DNA of 34,237 nucleotides from Methylococcaceae bacterium (GTDB taxonomy: Bacteria > Pseudomonadota > Gammaproteobacteria > Methylococcales > Methylomonadaceae), in contig QYQN01000131.1 in assembly GCA_007280895.1 (NCBI GenBank), positions 1 through 34,237 of the forward strand. The letters are read 5' to 3'. A program made the translations under genes and the position numbers. Shown one piece after another: positions 8,040 to 20,888 of the stretch. Under the pieces are notes generated by a model. It made no database searches. It was not told the DNA's origin and saw only the letters and a list, made by a program, of their open reading frames with translations. The number at the start of each line of letters is the position of its first letter. Positions within the stretch are counted from its first letter, which is position 1.

Positions 8040-10787
8040 ATGAGTGATAAAACGGTACGGCAGTTGGCTGAAGTTGTAAAAATTCCATTAGAAAGGCTGT
8101 TAGAGCAGCTTAAAGAAGCGGGTCTGTCTGCTTCTAGTGCAGACGATATAATTAGTGAAGACGAAAAGATGCAGCTACTCAGTCATCTGCGTAAGCGTCG
8201 TGGTAAAGCTGAGGATGAAACAGGAAGTGCGCCACGTCGAGTAACGTTAGAGCGCAGAAAGGTTATGGAAATTAAGCAGGCGTCAGTATCTGGCACGTCA
8301 GCTAAAACCATTAGTGTTGAGGTGCGCAAGAAAAAAACATTTATTAAGCGTGCTGAAACAGAGGAATCAAAAGCGGATGAGGTGGTGATTCATGATGCAG
8401 TGATGGCGGAAGCTCGGCCTATTCATTCTGTAGAACATGAGGCTGAAAATCAATCTGTTGCGCCTATTGCGCCATTAGTCGAAATTGAGTTTGTTGGTGA
8501 ATTTGTCGAGTCCACGACTGGTAATGAGAATAACGCTGATATTGTTAATGATGAGCTTAACATTAGTGTTGAACCAGTAATAGAGGCTGAAGTTAACTCG
8601 GAGGAAAGCACCACAAGGCTTAGCGAAGAAAATGTCATTGTTGACATTGCTAGCAATGCACTACTCACGCCATTAGATGTGGAGTTAGAAAGTGAGACTG
8701 AAGAAAAATTTGGTGCAGTAAAAATTAAAGAAGATAAAAAAATCAAAACCGATAAATTAATTAAAGCTAAAGAATCCGACGAAGTACGCAAAAAACAGCA
8801 GGAAAAAGAGCGTCGTCTGGAAGAGTCAATTAAAAAGAACGCTGAAAAAGTTAGGCAGCAAGCTGTTATAAAACAAGAGCAGGCGCAGAAAAAGAAATCA
8901 GAAGAAGATTCTCAGCGAGTATCGACCAGAGATAATAAAAAAAGTAAGAAAAAAGGTAAGCAAGGGCACCGTGCTGCAGCGACAGTTTCTGATAGTAAGC
9001 ATCAGTTTGAAATGCCTGTTGCACCTATTGTTTACGATGTCACTATCCCTGAGATAATTATTGTTTCAGATTTAGCGCAAAAAATGAATGTTAAAGCTGC
9101 TGTCGTTATCAAGCATTTAATGAATTTAGGTATTATGGCAACAATTAATCAAACTATAGATCAAGACACTGCGGTGATCTTAGTTGAAGAAATGGGGCAT
9201 AAGGCCATTATGCAAAGTGACGATGATTTAGAGCAAGAAATGCTCGCTGAAGTGACGCAAGATGATAATAGAAACAGGTTGCCAAGAGCGCCTATTGTTA
9301 CGATTATGGGGCATGTCGATCATGGTAAAACATCACTTTTAGATTATATTCGAAAAACTAGAGTTGCCGCAGGTGAAGCAGGTGGTATTACCCAGCATAT
9401 TGGGGCTTATCAAGTCAAAACAGACCATGGTGCCGTAACCTTTTTGGATACGCCTGGACATGCTGCCTTTACGGCTATGCGTGCTCGTGGCGCTGATGTT
9501 ACTGATGTTGTTATTGTTGTGGTTGCTGCTGATGATGGTGTAATGCCGCAAACGAAGGAGGCTGTTGAGCATGCGCGTGCGGCAGGAGTACCCATTATTG
9601 TTGCAATGAACAAGATAGATAAAGCAGATGCGAATCCTGATAAGGTTATGCAGGAGTTATCTAATATTAATGTTATCGCCGAAGAATGGGGCGGAGACGT
9701 TCAATTTCTTAAAATTTCAGCTAAAACAGGTGCTGGAATTGATGAGTTAATTGAAGCCTTAATCGTACAAACTGAAATTTTAGAGTTAACCGCTCCAATC
9801 GAGGGTGCAGCATCTGGAATTGTTATTGAGTCTAGGCTCGATAAAGGGCGCGGCGCGGTGGCCACAGTTCTGATTCAAAAAGGTACGTTAGAGAATGGTC
9901 AGATGGTCTTGTGTGGTCATGAATATGGTCGTGTTAGAGCTATGTTCAATGAAAACGGTAAGCTTATTAAAGATGCAGGTCCCAGTGTGCCGGTTGAAAT
10001 TTTAGGGTTGTCTGGAACGCCTTTTGCTGGTGACGAATTTCTTGTTGTTCAAAATGAGCGTGTCGCCAAAGAGTTAGCGAAGCATAGAGAGGATCGTAAA
10101 AAGTTTAGTCGGCATGCTGCTCAACACGCCTCTAAACTTGATGAAGTCTTTTCTAAGATGACAAGTGGCGAACTTGCTAGTGTTAATTTGGTTATTAAAA
10201 CTGATGTGCAAGGTAGTCTTGAAGCATTAAAAGGTTCCTTAGTTGCACTATCCAATCCAGAGGTTGAGGTTAAGGTTATTTTTGGTGGTGTTGGCGGTAT
10301 CAATGAGGGTGATGCTAATTTAGCATTGGCATCAAATGCGATCTTAATTGGCTTTAATGTTCGTGCCGATGCAGCAGCACGTAAGTTAATCGAAGAAAAA
10401 GGGATTGATCTTCATTATTACAGCGTTATTTATGAGGCAATTGACGAAGTTAAAAAGTCAATTAGTGGCATGTTAGCACCAGAAATTAAAGAGCATATTG
10501 TTGGTCTTGCTGAAGTTAGGGATGTGTTTAAGTCGCCTAAGTTTGGCGCTATCGCAGGTTGCATGGTTGTTGATGGCTTTGTTAAAAGAAATTTACCTAT
10601 TCGTGTCTTGCGTGAAAATATTGTTATTTATGAAGGGCAATTGGAATCCTTACGCCGTTATAAAGATGATGTTGCTGAAGTTAAAATGGGTATGGATTGT
10701 GGTATTGGCGTTAAAAATTACAATGATGTGCAACCTGGAGATCAAATCGAGGTCTTTGAACGCACAGAAGTAAGGCGAGTTTTGTAA
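8040..10787 (+). CDS. infB: Translation initiation factor IF-2
   Basis: GTPase that delivers fMet-tRNA to the 30S subunit and promotes subunit joining. The N-terminal IF2_N domain (about 1-50) is followed by a long charged, Glu/Lys-rich linker. The G domain carries GHVDHGKT (from residue 424), DTPGH (470), NKID (524) and SAK; beta-barrel domains and the fMet-tRNA-binding C-terminus follow. An in-frame TTG at 8034 would start a slightly longer protein, but GAGAGG at 8028-8033 is six bases before the ATG at 8040, so I prefer that start (915 residues). The large linker is typical for gammaproteobacteria, where internal starts can yield shorter isoforms. Confidence 0.97.
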   Translation: MSDKTVRQLAEVVKIPLERLLEQLKEAGLSASSADDIISEDEKMQLLSHLRKRRGKAEDETGSAPRRVTLERRKVMEIKQASVSGTSAKTISVEVRKKKTFIKRAETEESKADEVVIHDAVMAEARPIHSVEHEAENQSVAPIAPLVEIEFVGEFVESTTGNENNADIVNDELNISVEPVIEAEVNSEESTTRLSEENVIVDIASNALLTPLDVELESETEEKFGAVKIKEDKKIKTDKLIKAKESDEVRKKQQEKERRLEESIKKNAEKVRQQAVIKQEQAQKKKSEEDSQRVSTRDNKKSKKKGKQGHRAAATVSDSKHQFEMPVAPIVYDVTIPEIIIVSDLAQKMNVKAAVVIKHLMNLGIMATINQTIDQDTAVILVEEMGHKAIMQSDDDLEQEMLAEVTQDDNRNRLPRAPIVTIMGHVDHGKTSLLDYIRKTRVAAGEAGGITQHIGAYQVKTDHGAVTFLDTPGHAAFTAMRARGADVTDVVIVVVAADDGVMPQTKEAVEHARAAGVPIIVAMNKIDKADANPDKVMQELSNINVIAEEWGGDVQFLKISAKTGAGIDELIEALIVQTEILELTAPIEGAASGIVIESRLDKGRGAVATVLIQKGTLENGQMVLCGHEYGRVRAMFNENGKLIKDAGPSVPVEILGLSGTPFAGDEFLVVQNERVAKELAKHREDRKKFSRHAAQHASKLDEVFSKMTSGELASVNLVIKTDVQGSLEALKGSLVALSNPEVEVKVIFGGVGGINEGDANLALASNAILIGFNVRADAAARKLIEEKGIDLHYYSVIYEAIDEVKKSISGMLAPEIKEHIVGLAEVRDVFKSPKFGAIAGCMVVDGFVKRNLPIRVLRENIVIYEGQLESLRRYKDDVAEVKMGMDCGIGVKNYNDVQPGDQIEVFERTEVRRVL

Positions 10788-10791
10788 CGAT

Positions 10792-11139
10792 ATGGCAAAA
10801 GAATTTGGTAGAAATGAACGGGTTTCTTCACAGATGCAAAAAGAGTTGTCTTTTGTTTTGCAGCGTGAAATTACTGACAATGTCCTAGGCTTTATTACTA
10901 TTAATGAAGTAGAGGTCTCTAAAGATTTGGCTGTTGCAAAAGTGTATTTTACAGTTTTAAATGCCGATGATAGTGACAAGCGCGTCAATGAGAAAAGATT
11001 AAACGAATTGATGCCTGTTATTAGGCATGCATTGGCAAAAAGAATGAGGCTTCGGCATATTTCAGCACTACGTTTTTATTATGATAATTCATTTGATAAA
11101 GGTATCCGTGTCGCTGAGTTATTGAGTGGTTTAAAGTAA
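10792..11139 (+). CDS. rbfA: Ribosome-binding factor A
   Basis: Small KH-fold protein needed for late 30S maturation and 16S rRNA 5'-end processing, and linked to cold adaptation. Recognisable features are the N-terminal RNERVSSQMQKELSFVLQREI and the C-terminal RHALAKRMRLRHISALRFYYD block. 115 residues is a slightly short but normal length. It begins four bases after infB and ends 14 bases before truB, so the three genes are probably co-transcribed. Confidence 0.93.
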   Translation: MAKEFGRNERVSSQMQKELSFVLQREITDNVLGFITINEVEVSKDLAVAKVYFTVLNADDSDKRVNEKRLNELMPVIRHALAKRMRLRHISALRFYYDNSFDKGIRVAELLSGLK

Positions 11140-11153
11140 TTGTGAGGTAAAAG

Positions 11154-12065
11154 ATGGGTAAACGTAAATCTGGTCGAGATTTGCATGGCATCTTGTTACT
11201 GGATAAACGCTTGGGAGTTTCTTCAAATAGAGCATTGCAAGAAGTAAAAAGACTTATTGATGCAAATAAAGCTGGGCACACAGGAAGTCTCGATCCGTTG
11301 GCGACAGGATTGCTGCCTCTTTGCTTTGGTGAAGCAACTAAAGTTTCAACGTTCATGTTGAATGCAGATAAGCGTTATGAGGTAACTGTTCAATTGGGTG
11401 TTGTAACGGATACTGGTGATGCCGAAGGACAAGTTATTCAAAGGATGTCTGTTCCTACGTTGACAATAAAAGAGCTGAATACTGTATTGCAAAGCTTTAT
11501 AGGTGTTATTGAGCAAATTCCACCCATGTATTCAGCCTTAAAACATAATGGTAAAAAACTATACGAATTAGCACGTGAAGGTATTGTGATTGAGCGGGTA
11601 GCAAGAAAGATTGAGATTAAAAATATTTGTTTGCAATCGTATGTCGAACCCAATATTAAGCTTGAAGTGAGTTGCTCAAAAGGCACTTATATTCGTACGT
11701 TAGCAGAGGATATTGGTCAAGTATTTGGGTGTGGTGGTACAGTTATTGAGCTGCGCAGAACTGGTTCTGGACAATTTAGTATCAATAACGCTTTTACGTT
11801 AGCGCAATTACAGGGCATGAATGATGATGACAGGCAAAGTGCTTTCATTTCTGTTGATGCGCCTTTAATGCATTTATCAGCCGTGCTTCTTCCAAATGAT
11901 CAGGCTAAAAGTATTAGTTTTGGTCAGCCGATTTGTTTGACACCTAGTTCAGCAGAAATTGTTAGGTTGTATCATAATGGGCAATTTTTAGGTTTGGGTG
12001 AACGATTATCCGATGGTAAAATATTGCCTAAAAAATTGTTCAATTTGAATAAAACAGAGCTTTAA
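11154..12065 (+). CDS. truB: tRNA pseudouridine(55) synthase TruB
   Basis: Converts U55 in the T-loop of elongator tRNAs to pseudouridine. The N-terminal HGILLLDKRLGVSSN and the catalytic block GHTGSLDPLATGLLP are present, with the nucleophile at D47. CSKGTYIRTLAEDIG supplies the conserved second motif, and a C-terminal PUA-like region follows. A GTGAGG lies a few bases before the ATG. 303 residues is normal. It is the last gene before the terminator-like hairpin at 12141. Confidence 0.95.
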   Translation: MGKRKSGRDLHGILLLDKRLGVSSNRALQEVKRLIDANKAGHTGSLDPLATGLLPLCFGEATKVSTFMLNADKRYEVTVQLGVVTDTGDAEGQVIQRMSVPTLTIKELNTVLQSFIGVIEQIPPMYSALKHNGKKLYELAREGIVIERVARKIEIKNICLQSYVEPNIKLEVSCSKGTYIRTLAEDIGQVFGCGGTVIELRRTGSGQFSINNAFTLAQLQGMNDDDRQSAFISVDAPLMHLSAVLLPNDQAKSISFGQPICLTPSSAEIVRLYHNGQFLGLGERLSDGKILPKKLFNLNKTEL

Positions 12066-12281
12066 ATAAGCAATTTTTATTTAACAAAGATTATTTAAAA
12101 GATTAGTTTGTTCTGCACCCTATCGCGGAGCAAGTTATTTAGCTTGCCAGAAAAGGCAGCTTTTTTTGGTAGTGGATTAAATGTATATTGGGTCATTTTG
12201 TGGCTGGGTATGTAAACTGGTTTGTGCATTCAACTATTATTTTAATCTGCTCGTTTTTATATTATTTAACAGGGATTATCA
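12066..12281 (+). other. truB-rpsO intergenic region (rpsO leader)
   Basis: 216 bases without a gene. It contains the terminator at 12141-12167 and then an AT-rich stretch before rpsO. In E. coli the rpsO leader folds into a pseudoknot bound by S15 for autoregulation. I cannot identify an equivalent fold with confidence here, nor a strong promoter. Confidence 0.5.
12141..12167 (+). terminator. Intrinsic terminator after truB
   Basis: A stem pairs AGC-TGCC (12141-12148, with one bulged T) with GGCAGCT (12155-12161) around an AGAAAA loop, followed by seven T. It would end the rimP-truB transcript and separate it from rpsO-pnp, as in E. coli, where a terminator/attenuator precedes rpsO. Confidence 0.72.
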
Positions 12282-12551
12282 ATGCCATTTAGCGCAGCAC
12301 AAAAAAAATTAGTTGTAGAAGAATACCGCTTATCTGAAACCGACACAGGTTCACCAGAAGTGCAAATTGCTTTATTGACAGCTCAAATCGTTCATTTGAC
12401 ACCACATTTTGCTGTTCATAAAAAAGACAATCATTCTCGTAGAGGCTTATTAAGAATGGTTAATCAACGTCGTAAGTTGCTGGATTATTTAAAAAGTAAA
12501 GACAATAATCGTTACCGTTTATTAATAGAGCGTCTTGGTTTACGTAAGTAA
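12282..12551 (+). CDS. rpsO: 30S ribosomal protein S15
   Basis: Primary 16S rRNA-binding protein of the central domain of the 30S subunit, also a bridge to 50S. At 89 residues it has exactly the family length, with [13 protein letters not shown] and [19 protein letters not shown] as diagnostic blocks and the usual RLGLRK ending. A CAGGGATT ribosome-binding region precedes the ATG. It lies 97 bases upstream of pnp, the conserved rpsO-pnp pair. Confidence 0.98.
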   Translation: MPFSAAQKKLVVEEYRLSETDTGSPEVQIALLTAQIVHLTPHFAVHKKDNHSRRGLLRMVNQRRKLLDYLKSKDNNRYRLLIERLGLRK

Positions 12552-12594
12552 GTTTGTTGCAAATAACGCTTAAACACTCTTGTTTTGATGTACG

Positions 12595-12609
12595 TCAGGT
12601 AAATCCTGA
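12595..12609 (+). promoter_or_regulatory. Small hairpin in the pnp leader
   Basis: TCAGG/CCTGA (12595-12599 with 12605-12609) with a 5-base loop lies 40 bases before the pnp start. In E. coli the rpsO-pnp intergenic RNA contains a longer hairpin cut by RNase III that allows PNPase to repress itself. This one is short, so a matching function is only a possibility. Confidence 0.3.
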
Positions 12610-12648
12610 TACCCTTCATTAACCAACCTACGCAAAGGAACCCCCATA

Positions 12649-14727
12649 GTGAACCCTATTAGGAAAGATTTTCAGTTCGGCGATTGCAAAGTAACGCTAG
12701 AAACTGGCGAGATTGCTCGCCAAGCAGATGGTGCTGTTATTATCGATGTTGAGGGCACAACGTTATTAGTAACTGTTGTCGGTAAAAAAGAGGCAAATGG
12801 AGGTGATTTTTTTCCATTAACAGTAAATTATCAAGAAAAAGCATTTGCTGCAGGGAAGATACCTGGGGGATTTTTTAAAAGAGAAGGTCGACCTTCTGAG
12901 AAGGAAACATTAACATCTCGTTTAATCGATCGACCTGTGCGCCCCCTTTTTCCTGAAGGGTATACCAATGAGGTTCAAATCGTTGCTACAGTTATTTCCT
13001 TAAATCCTGATGTGGACCCAGAGATTCCTGCCCTGCTAGGGGCATCTGCGGCATTAAGTATCTCCGGCTTGCCATTTAATGGCCCTATTGGAGCATGTTG
13101 TATTGGTTATCAGCATGAAACTTATACGCTTAATCCATCGCCAACACAGCTTAAAGATTCTGAATTGATACTTGTTGTGGCGGGTACTGAGCATGCTGTT
13201 TTGATGGTAGAGTCGGAAGCAAAAGGTTTGTCTGAAGAAATTATGCTTGGAGCTGTGCTTTTTGGACATGAGCAAATGCAAGTGGCAATCACTGCTATAA
13301 ATGATTTTTCACAGATGGTTGGGAAGCCTTCTATCAACTGGATGCCCGCTGAGGTAAATCAAGAATTAAATGATTTAGTGACCGATGAAGTAAGTGCTCA
13401 TATTGTTGCGGCCTATCAAATCCCTGAAAAATTAGTGCGACAAGAGCGTTTAAAAGTTATTAGACATGATGTAGTTGACAAATTAACGGTTGATGGTGCT
13501 TTTAATGCAGCGGATATTCGAGGAATTATTGAGCACTTAGAGTCAACAATCGTACGTAATGCTATTTTAGACGATGGCAAGCGAATTGATGGCAGGGCTT
13601 TAGATTCTATTCGACCAATTTTTATTAGAACAGGCGTTTTACCCAGAACTCATGGTTCGGCCTTATTTACTCGTGGCGAAACCCAGGCCTTGGTCGTAGC
13701 AACATTAGGTACTCAGCGTGATGCACAAATTATTGATGCATTAGCAGGAGAATATAAAGAGCCATTTATGTTGCACTATAATTTTCCTCCATACAGTGTT
13801 GGAGAAACGGGTCAAGTTGGTTCGCCTAAGCGTCGCGAAATTGGGCATGGTCGTTTAGCAAAGCGTGGAGTTAGTGCTGTTCTGCCAAATATGGAGGAAT
13901 TTCCTTATACCATTCGTGTTGTTTCAGAAATTACTGAATCAAATGGCTCAAGTTCGATGGCTTCAGTGTGCGGAAGTAGTTTAGCATTAATGGATGCAGG
14001 CGTTCCTATTGCTTCTCCAGTTGCTGGCATTGCAATGGGGTTAATTAAAGAAGGCGATCGTTTTGCCGTGTTATCAGATATTATGGGAGATGAAGATCAT
14101 TTAGGAGATATGGATTTTAAAGTTGCAGGTTCTGCTGCTGGAATTACAGCTTTACAAATGGATATCAAGATTGATGGTATTACTGCTGAAATTATGAAGT
14201 CTGCTTTAGATCAAGCTAAGACTGGGCGTTTGCATATTTTAGCAGAAATGAATAAAGCACTTTCTAGTACCCGTGAAGAAATGTCTGATTTTGCTCCACG
14301 GATTATTACGTTTAAAATCGACCCAAGTAAAATTCGTGAAGTAATTGGTAAAGGAGGCGCGACAATTCGCGGGATTACTGAAATCACCGGTGCTAGCATT
14401 GATTTAACAGATGATGGTATTGTCAAAGTAGCTTCAGTTGACAAAGCCGCAGGTGAAGAGGCTCGTAGGTTAATTGAAGAAATTACTGAGGAAGTTGAGG
14501 TTGGTAAAATTTATGAAGGTAAAGTCGTAAGATTAATGGACTTTGGTGCTTTTGTAACGATATTGCCTGGTAAAGATGGATTAGTTCATATTTCTCAGAT
14601 TTCTGATGAGCATGTTGATAAAGTGAGTGATAAGCTTAACGAAGGCGACATCGTTAGCGTTAAGGTACTTGAAATTGATCGTCAAGGTCGCGTTAGATTA
14701 AGTATGAAGGAAGTAGAAAAAGACTAA
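12649..14727 (+). CDS. pnp: Polyribonucleotide nucleotidyltransferase (PNPase)
   Basis: Phosphorolytic 3'-5' exoribonuclease that works with RNase E in the RNA degradosome. Domains in order: first RNase PH-like core, a helical linker, the second RNase PH core ([10 protein letters not shown], then TRGETQALV), a KH domain with [11 protein letters not shown] near residue 566, and an S1 domain to the end ([13 protein letters not shown]). Translation begins at GTG 12649, with AAAGGA about nine bases upstream. 692 residues is typical. The degradosome partner rne is also in this window, on the other strand. Confidence 0.97.
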   Translation: MNPIRKDFQFGDCKVTLETGEIARQADGAVIIDVEGTTLLVTVVGKKEANGGDFFPLTVNYQEKAFAAGKIPGGFFKREGRPSEKETLTSRLIDRPVRPLFPEGYTNEVQIVATVISLNPDVDPEIPALLGASAALSISGLPFNGPIGACCIGYQHETYTLNPSPTQLKDSELILVVAGTEHAVLMVESEAKGLSEEIMLGAVLFGHEQMQVAITAINDFSQMVGKPSINWMPAEVNQELNDLVTDEVSAHIVAAYQIPEKLVRQERLKVIRHDVVDKLTVDGAFNAADIRGIIEHLESTIVRNAILDDGKRIDGRALDSIRPIFIRTGVLPRTHGSALFTRGETQALVVATLGTQRDAQIIDALAGEYKEPFMLHYNFPPYSVGETGQVGSPKRREIGHGRLAKRGVSAVLPNMEEFPYTIRVVSEITESNGSSSMASVCGSSLALMDAGVPIASPVAGIAMGLIKEGDRFAVLSDIMGDEDHLGDMDFKVAGSAAGITALQMDIKIDGITAEIMKSALDQAKTGRLHILAEMNKALSSTREEMSDFAPRIITFKIDPSKIREVIGKGGATIRGITEITGASIDLTDDGIVKVASVDKAAGEEARRLIEEITEEVEVGKIYEGKVVRLMDFGAFVTILPGKDGLVHISQISDEHVDKVSDKLNEGDIVSVKVLEIDRQGRVRLSMKEVEKD

Positions 14728-14750
14728 TTTAAGTTTTTTCTTTTTATATA

Positions 14751-14778
14751 AAAAAAGGGCCGCAATGGCCCTTTTTTT
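14751..14778. terminator. Bidirectional terminator between pnp and thiC
   Basis: GGGCC/GGCCC (14757-14761 with 14767-14771) with a 5-base loop is flanked by a run of A on the left and T on the right, extending the stem with A-T pairs. The symmetry lets it end both the rightward pnp transcript and the leftward thiC transcript. Confidence 0.88.
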
Positions 14779-14786
14779 CACGCTAA

Positions 14787-16776
<1,990 letters not shown>

Positions 16777-16799
16777 CTTTTCAGGTGATTGCTTAAGGT

Positions 16800-16828
16800 A
16801 TAGTAAAAAAATTAATTTTGCAACTTAA
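16800..16828 (-). promoter_or_regulatory. Candidate promoter of the thiC leader
   Basis: On the minus strand, TTAAGT (16828-16823) and TACTAT (16805-16800) are separated by 17 bases. A start near 16793 would place the riboswitch at the very 5' end of the transcript. The hexamers match only in part. Confidence 0.4.
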
Positions 16829-16892
16829 GCTGTTGCGTAAGTGTTTGACTTAATACTTTAATTTTTGTGGTTATGCATTGCATTTTATTGAT

Positions 16893-19382
16893 TTATAAGT
16901 TTACTTCAGGTTCCTGTTGAGTTGTTTCAGGTCTTACTGAATGTTGTGCTGATGTCTCTATGAGCGTAGGTTCCGGACGATTGATGTCTCGCTGTGTGGC
17001 GTGCTCGCTATTCACTGGACTGGGTACTACTTGCTGGGATTCAAGGCCTTTTGTTGGTTCGCTGATAATAATTAATTGCTTCGAATTTTCAACAGGCGCT
17101 GTGGTTGCGGTTGTCTCGTGAGAAGCTGTATTTGATGTGTTGTCATGGTGAGGATGCCCAATTTTGTTAATGTCCTCCTCGTGAGCTGCTAAAAAGTTTT
17201 TAGGTGCGCCATGTAATTCATTGGTAGATATTGTATTTTCTTCACTACTTGGCTTAGGTGTATCAAAATGAATTTTTTTATAGTTGGGATTGCGAGGTCT
17301 GCGGCGATTTGGTCCTCTGCGTGAATTTTTCTTTATTGGGGGCGTTATTTCTTCCGTAGTGCTTCTTGGGGTTATTTGATTATCTAACGGAGTGCTATTT
17401 AATTCCGCGCGGGCAAGTGTATTTTCTTCAGAAACAGAGGGTGATGTTTTTTCTATTTCTATTGTTTGAGAGGGTAAGTTAGGGCGAACATTTCGTGTTG
17501 AAACGCGTGCATTAGTGTGTCGTGGCGAGTGTTCAGTATCATGGGGTGATTCAGGTGTGGTTGTGTCTCGATCACGGTTATAGTTTCTATTCCTATTATT
17601 CCGTTTTTTACCAGAATATGTTTTCTCTTTTGTTGTTACTGTTTCTTCAGCGGAATTGTTTGTTTCTTCGAAGGGTGTTGTTTCATTGTTAATCAGTTCA
17701 GGCGTAGAGATTGTCGAAACCAGTTTGTGCCAAAATTTTTTAATAAGATTTGCCGCTTCATTTTTGTTTTGGATGGGCTCAGGACTTCCTGGTAAAAATT
17801 CTTTAATAACAGCGTGTTCAGTTTTTAATTTAATTTGTTGAGCAAATTCTGGGACAGTAATTTCTTCAGCTTTGAGTTGCAAATAACTTGCTTTTTCATC
17901 ACTGGCTTCTTTTATTCTGTCAATGTCATAAGCGGGTGTTTCTAAGTGTTTGCTAGGTAAAATAATAATACCTACCTTTAAGCGTTGCTCAATTTGCTCT
18001 ATCGCGTGTCGTTTTTCATTTAATAAAAAGGTAGCGCATTCAATGGGTAAATGGGCGATTACTTTTTCCGTACCTTTTTTCATTGCCTCTTCTTCAAGAA
18101 GGCGTAATACCGATAAAGCGACTGATTCTACATTTCGAATTGTGCCCTGCCCTTTGCAGCGCGGGCAGGTGATTTGTGTTGAGTCGCCGAGAGAAGGTCT
18201 CATTCTTTGGCGTGACATTTCTAGTAATCCAAATCTAGAGATTTTGCTAGTTTGAATGCGCGCCCTATCAATTTTAAGCGCTTCACGAAGATGATTTTCG
18301 ACATTACGTTGATTTTTATTTGACATCATGTCAATGAAATCAATGACAAAAAGTCCACCAAGATCTCGTAATCTTAGTTGTCTTGCAATTTCATCAACGG
18401 CTTCTAAATTTGTATTTAAAGCTGTCTCTTCAATATCACTGCCTTTGGTTGCACGTGCAGAGTTTATATCGATTGAGGTGAGTGCTTCAGTGTGATCGAT
18501 AACAATTGAGCCGCCCGAAGGAAGGGAAACTTCACGACCATAAGCAATTTCAATTTGTGATTCAATTTGATAGCGATTGAATAAAGGAACGGCATCTTGA
18601 TAAAGCTTTGCTTTTGGTAAGAAATGCGGCATTACTTGCTTTAAAAAATTTTGTACTAAAGCAAATGAGTCACTATTATCAATAAGAATTTCATCAATAT
18701 CACCACGTAAATGATCGCGTAGAGCGCGAATAATGACGTTGCTTTCTTGAAAAATTAAAAAAGGGGCTTTTTGTTCTTTTGAGGAACGTTCGATGGCTTC
18801 CCATAGTTGCATTAAATAATTAAGATCCCATTGTAATTCTTCTGCATTTTTTCCGCAGCCAGCTGTTCTTACAATTAACCCCATGTTTTCTGGTATTTCA
18901 AGTGATGCCATGACTTCGCGTAATTCATTGCGAGTTTCGCCTTCAATTCGTCTGGAAATGCCGCCAGCTTTTGGGTTGTTGGGCATTAACACAAGGTATG
19001 TTCCTGCCAAACTAATGTAGGTCGTTAGTGCCGCACCTTTATTACCGCGCTCTTCTTTTTCAATTTGAACAACAATTTCCTGACCTTCTTTGATTAAATC
19101 TTTGATTGATGATTTGCGTTGTTCAGATTCAGGATTATCAGGAGTTTGTCGATAGGCAGGGGAGATTTCTTTGAAGGGTAAAAAACCATGTTTTTCAGCG
19201 CCATAATTTACAAATGCTGCTTCTAAACTAGGCTCAACACGCGTTATTATCCCTTTGTAAATGTTGGATTTTTTTTGTTCTTTTGAAGGTACTTCTATGT
19301 CAAAATCATATAATTTTTGACCGTCTACCAATGCAACTCGCAGTTCTTCCGCCTGCGTAGCGTTGATAAGCATTCTTTTCAT
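16893..19382 (-). CDS. rne: Ribonuclease E
   Basis: Endonuclease that starts mRNA decay and processes rRNA and tRNA precursors, and scaffolds the degradosome at the inner membrane. The N-terminal half has an S1 domain ([20 protein letters not shown]), a 5' sensor, and the DNase I-like catalytic part with [12 protein letters not shown] and VIDFIDMM holding the two metal-binding aspartates. The zinc-link [11 protein letters not shown] follows. The segment near 545-560 ([14 protein letters not shown]) looks like an amphipathic membrane-targeting helix. The remaining tail is disordered, rich in Ser/Thr/Glu, with an Arg-rich patch ([13 protein letters not shown]). At 829 residues the tail is shorter than in E. 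coli (1061). It is divergent from rluC, as in E. coli and Pseudomonas. Confidence 0.95.
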   Translation of the reverse strand: MKRMLINATQAEELRVALVDGQKLYDFDIEVPSKEQKKSNIYKGIITRVEPSLEAAFVNYGAEKHGFLPFKEISPAYRQTPDNPESEQRKSSIKDLIKEGQEIVVQIEKEERGNKGAALTTYISLAGTYLVLMPNNPKAGGISRRIEGETRNELREVMASLEIPENMGLIVRTAGCGKNAEELQWDLNYLMQLWEAIERSSKEQKAPFLIFQESNVIIRALRDHLRGDIDEILIDNSDSFALVQNFLKQVMPHFLPKAKLYQDAVPLFNRYQIESQIEIAYGREVSLPSGGSIVIDHTEALTSIDINSARATKGSDIEETALNTNLEAVDEIARQLRLRDLGGLFVIDFIDMMSNKNQRNVENHLREALKIDRARIQTSKISRFGLLEMSRQRMRPSLGDSTQITCPRCKGQGTIRNVESVALSVLRLLEEEAMKKGTEKVIAHLPIECATFLLNEKRHAIEQIEQRLKVGIIILPSKHLETPAYDIDRIKEASDEKASYLQLKAEEITVPEFAQQIKLKTEHAVIKEFLPGSPEPIQNKNEAANLIKKFWHKLVSTISTPELINNETTPFEETNNSAEETVTTKEKTYSGKKRNNRNRNYNRDRDTTTPESPHDTEHSPRHTNARVSTRNVRPNLPSQTIEIEKTSPSVSEENTLARAELNSTPLDNQITPRSTTEEITPPIKKNSRRGPNRRRPRNPNYKKIHFDTPKPSSEENTISTNELHGAPKNFLAAHEEDINKIGHPHHDNTSNTASHETTATTAPVENSKQLIIISEPTKGLESQQVVPSPVNSEHATQRDINRPEPTLIETSAQHSVRPETTQQEPEVNL

Positions 19383-19411
19383 ATTTTATCCTTGTAGTGT
19401 CCTGCTCCATG

Positions 19412-19435
19412 ACCAGTTGCATTCTTTTAACTGGT
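19412..19435 (-). promoter_or_regulatory. Hairpin in the rne leader, near the start codon
   Basis: ACCAGTT/AACTGGT (7 bp, 10-base loop) lies 30 bases upstream of the rne ATG. In E. coli structured elements in the rne leader are bound by RNase E for autoregulation. This position fits but the role is inferred. Confidence 0.45.
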
Positions 19436-19489
19436 TTAACTCAATGTTTTTGCATTAAGTGTGGCATGAGCGCTGTTATGTTTAAGTAG

Positions 19490-19515
19490 AAATTTAGCCT
19501 TTTTTGGCTAAATTT
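19490..19515 (-). promoter_or_regulatory. Ten-bp hairpin in the rne leader
   Basis: A perfect 10-bp inverted repeat AAATTTAGCC/GGCTAAATTT encloses a loop of six T on the plus strand, six A in the rne leader RNA. A single-stranded A-rich loop on a stem is a plausible RNase E site. Read on the plus strand it also resembles a weak terminator, but no upstream plus-strand gene would need one. Confidence 0.5.
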
Positions 19516-19932
19516 TTATAGTAGAAAGTTTGGTTTTTTCCCGTAATACTTTAAAGTATCGTTTTTTAAATTGGATTTCGACAGTAAATATTATAGTCAA
19601 CATGCTAGTGGTGTTGTTTAAAATACTGTAGAAAAAGAAATTTAATTGCACTTTAAGATAAAGTGACAATCTTGAAAGTTTGTGCAAGCTCGTATTGTTT
19701 TTGTAAAACGTTGGAGCTATTTATTTAATGAATGGCTCTCATCAGAACCAGACCCATTAGTGTGTATGGTCTATTGTGTTCAAAAAGGAGCTGCTCAAAC
19801 CTGATTTTTATTTGTTCAATCAAATCTTGGGAGCATAGTCTGTTTTTTTCAAAAAACGTGCTTAATATAACAACCTTAAGGCACTACATCAATTTAAAGT
19901 ATTGTTTTCACGCATAGATACACTCATATTTT

Positions 19933-20883
19933 ATGACTATTATTAAAAGCCTTGCCCCAAAAGTACAATTAATTCAAATTTCTGAAGAATACAATGATCA
20001 GCGTTTAGATAACTTTTTATTTACTTTTTTGAAAGGCGTGCCTAAAAGTAGAATTTACCGAAGTGTTCGAACGGGTGAAGTTCGTGTCAATAAAGGTAGA
20101 GTTGATGCAAAATATCGTTTGTTAGCTGGGGATATCGTAAGAATACCTCCTTTGCGTACTGCGAATAGAGATGAATCTTCTTTTGTTGCTAACGATCTTC
20201 GTATTTATTTGCAAGAGTCTGTATTATTTGAGGATGATGGTTTTATTGTTATTAATAAACCTGCTGGTTTTGCTGTCCATGGTGGTAGTGGTGTTTTCTC
20301 TGGAATTATTGAGGGTTTGCGAATTATCAGGCCTGATGCGCACTTTCTTGAATTGGTTCATCGATTAGACAAAGATACGTCTGGTTGTTTATTGATAGCA
20401 AAGAAACGTAGTGCATTAAGGGCGTTGCACGTCCTGTTTCGAGAAGATTTAATTAGTAAATCTTATCTCGCATTATTGCAAGGACAATGGCAAGAAATGC
20501 ATAAAATAGTCAATGCACCATTGCTGAAATTTGTGAATCAAGGTGGTGAGAGGCGCGTAGTTGTCAATAAGCAAGGCAAAGAAGCTGAAACATCGTTTCG
20601 TAGAGTGAAGCTGTTTGCTGAGTCCACATTGGTTGAGGCTTTCCCTAAAACAGGAAGAACCCATCAAATACGTGTGCATGCCCTGAGTATGGGGCATCCA
20701 ATAGTTGGTGATGAACGTTATGGCAATGATGATATGAATAAACTTTTTAGCATTAAAGGGTATAAAAGAATGTTTTTGCATGCGGCAAATTTAGCGTTTA
20801 AACATCCAGTAACGGGTGAAGCACTTACGTTTAATGCGCCATTGCCAGAGCAATTGACTAAATTACTTCAAAATGAAATTTAG
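19933..20883 (+). CDS. rluC: 23S rRNA pseudouridine synthase RluC
   Basis: Makes pseudouridines at positions 955, 2504 and 2580 of 23S rRNA (E. coli numbering). An N-terminal S4 RNA-binding domain (QRLDNFLFTFLKGVPKSRIY, about 20-80) precedes the RluA-type catalytic domain with VHRLDKDTSG, catalytic D146, and the C-terminal KTGRTHQIRVHAL. 316 residues is standard. The assignment to RluC rather than RluD rests on the position divergent from rne, which is conserved. The HAD phosphatase follows after five bases. Confidence 0.93.
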   Translation: MTIIKSLAPKVQLIQISEEYNDQRLDNFLFTFLKGVPKSRIYRSVRTGEVRVNKGRVDAKYRLLAGDIVRIPPLRTANRDESSFVANDLRIYLQESVLFEDDGFIVINKPAGFAVHGGSGVFSGIIEGLRIIRPDAHFLELVHRLDKDTSGCLLIAKKRSALRALHVLFREDLISKSYLALLQGQWQEMHKIVNAPLLKFVNQGGERRVVVNKQGKEAETSFRRVKLFAESTLVEAFPKTGRTHQIRVHALSMGHPIVGDERYGNDDMNKLFSIKGYKRMFLHAANLAFKHPVTGEALTFNAPLPEQLTKLLQNEI

Positions 20884-20888
20884 CGTAT

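Larger units (their letters stand above)
19383..19932. other. rne-rluC divergent intergenic region
   Basis: About 550 bases with no credible gene. It should carry the promoters of both rne and rluC and the rne 5' leader. Three perfect hairpins lie in it: 19412-19435, 19490-19515 and 19649-19665. On the minus strand TATAAT occurs at 19595-19590, but without a good -35. A 61-codon open frame at 19732-19917 has a Cys/Ser-rich composition and no family resemblance, so I do not call it. Confidence 0.6.

Noticed and set aside
8450-8791. 113-codon antisense frame opposite infB
   Set aside because: Ser/Leu/Thr-rich shadow of the Glu/Lys-rich IF-2 linker; no ribosome site or family resemblance.
10498-10773. 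91-codon frame inside infB
   Set aside because: Out-of-frame shadow of the conserved IF-2 C-terminal domain.
19732-19917. 61-codon frame upstream of rluC
   Set aside because: No recognisable ribosome site and unusual composition; more likely part of the rne/rluC regulatory region.
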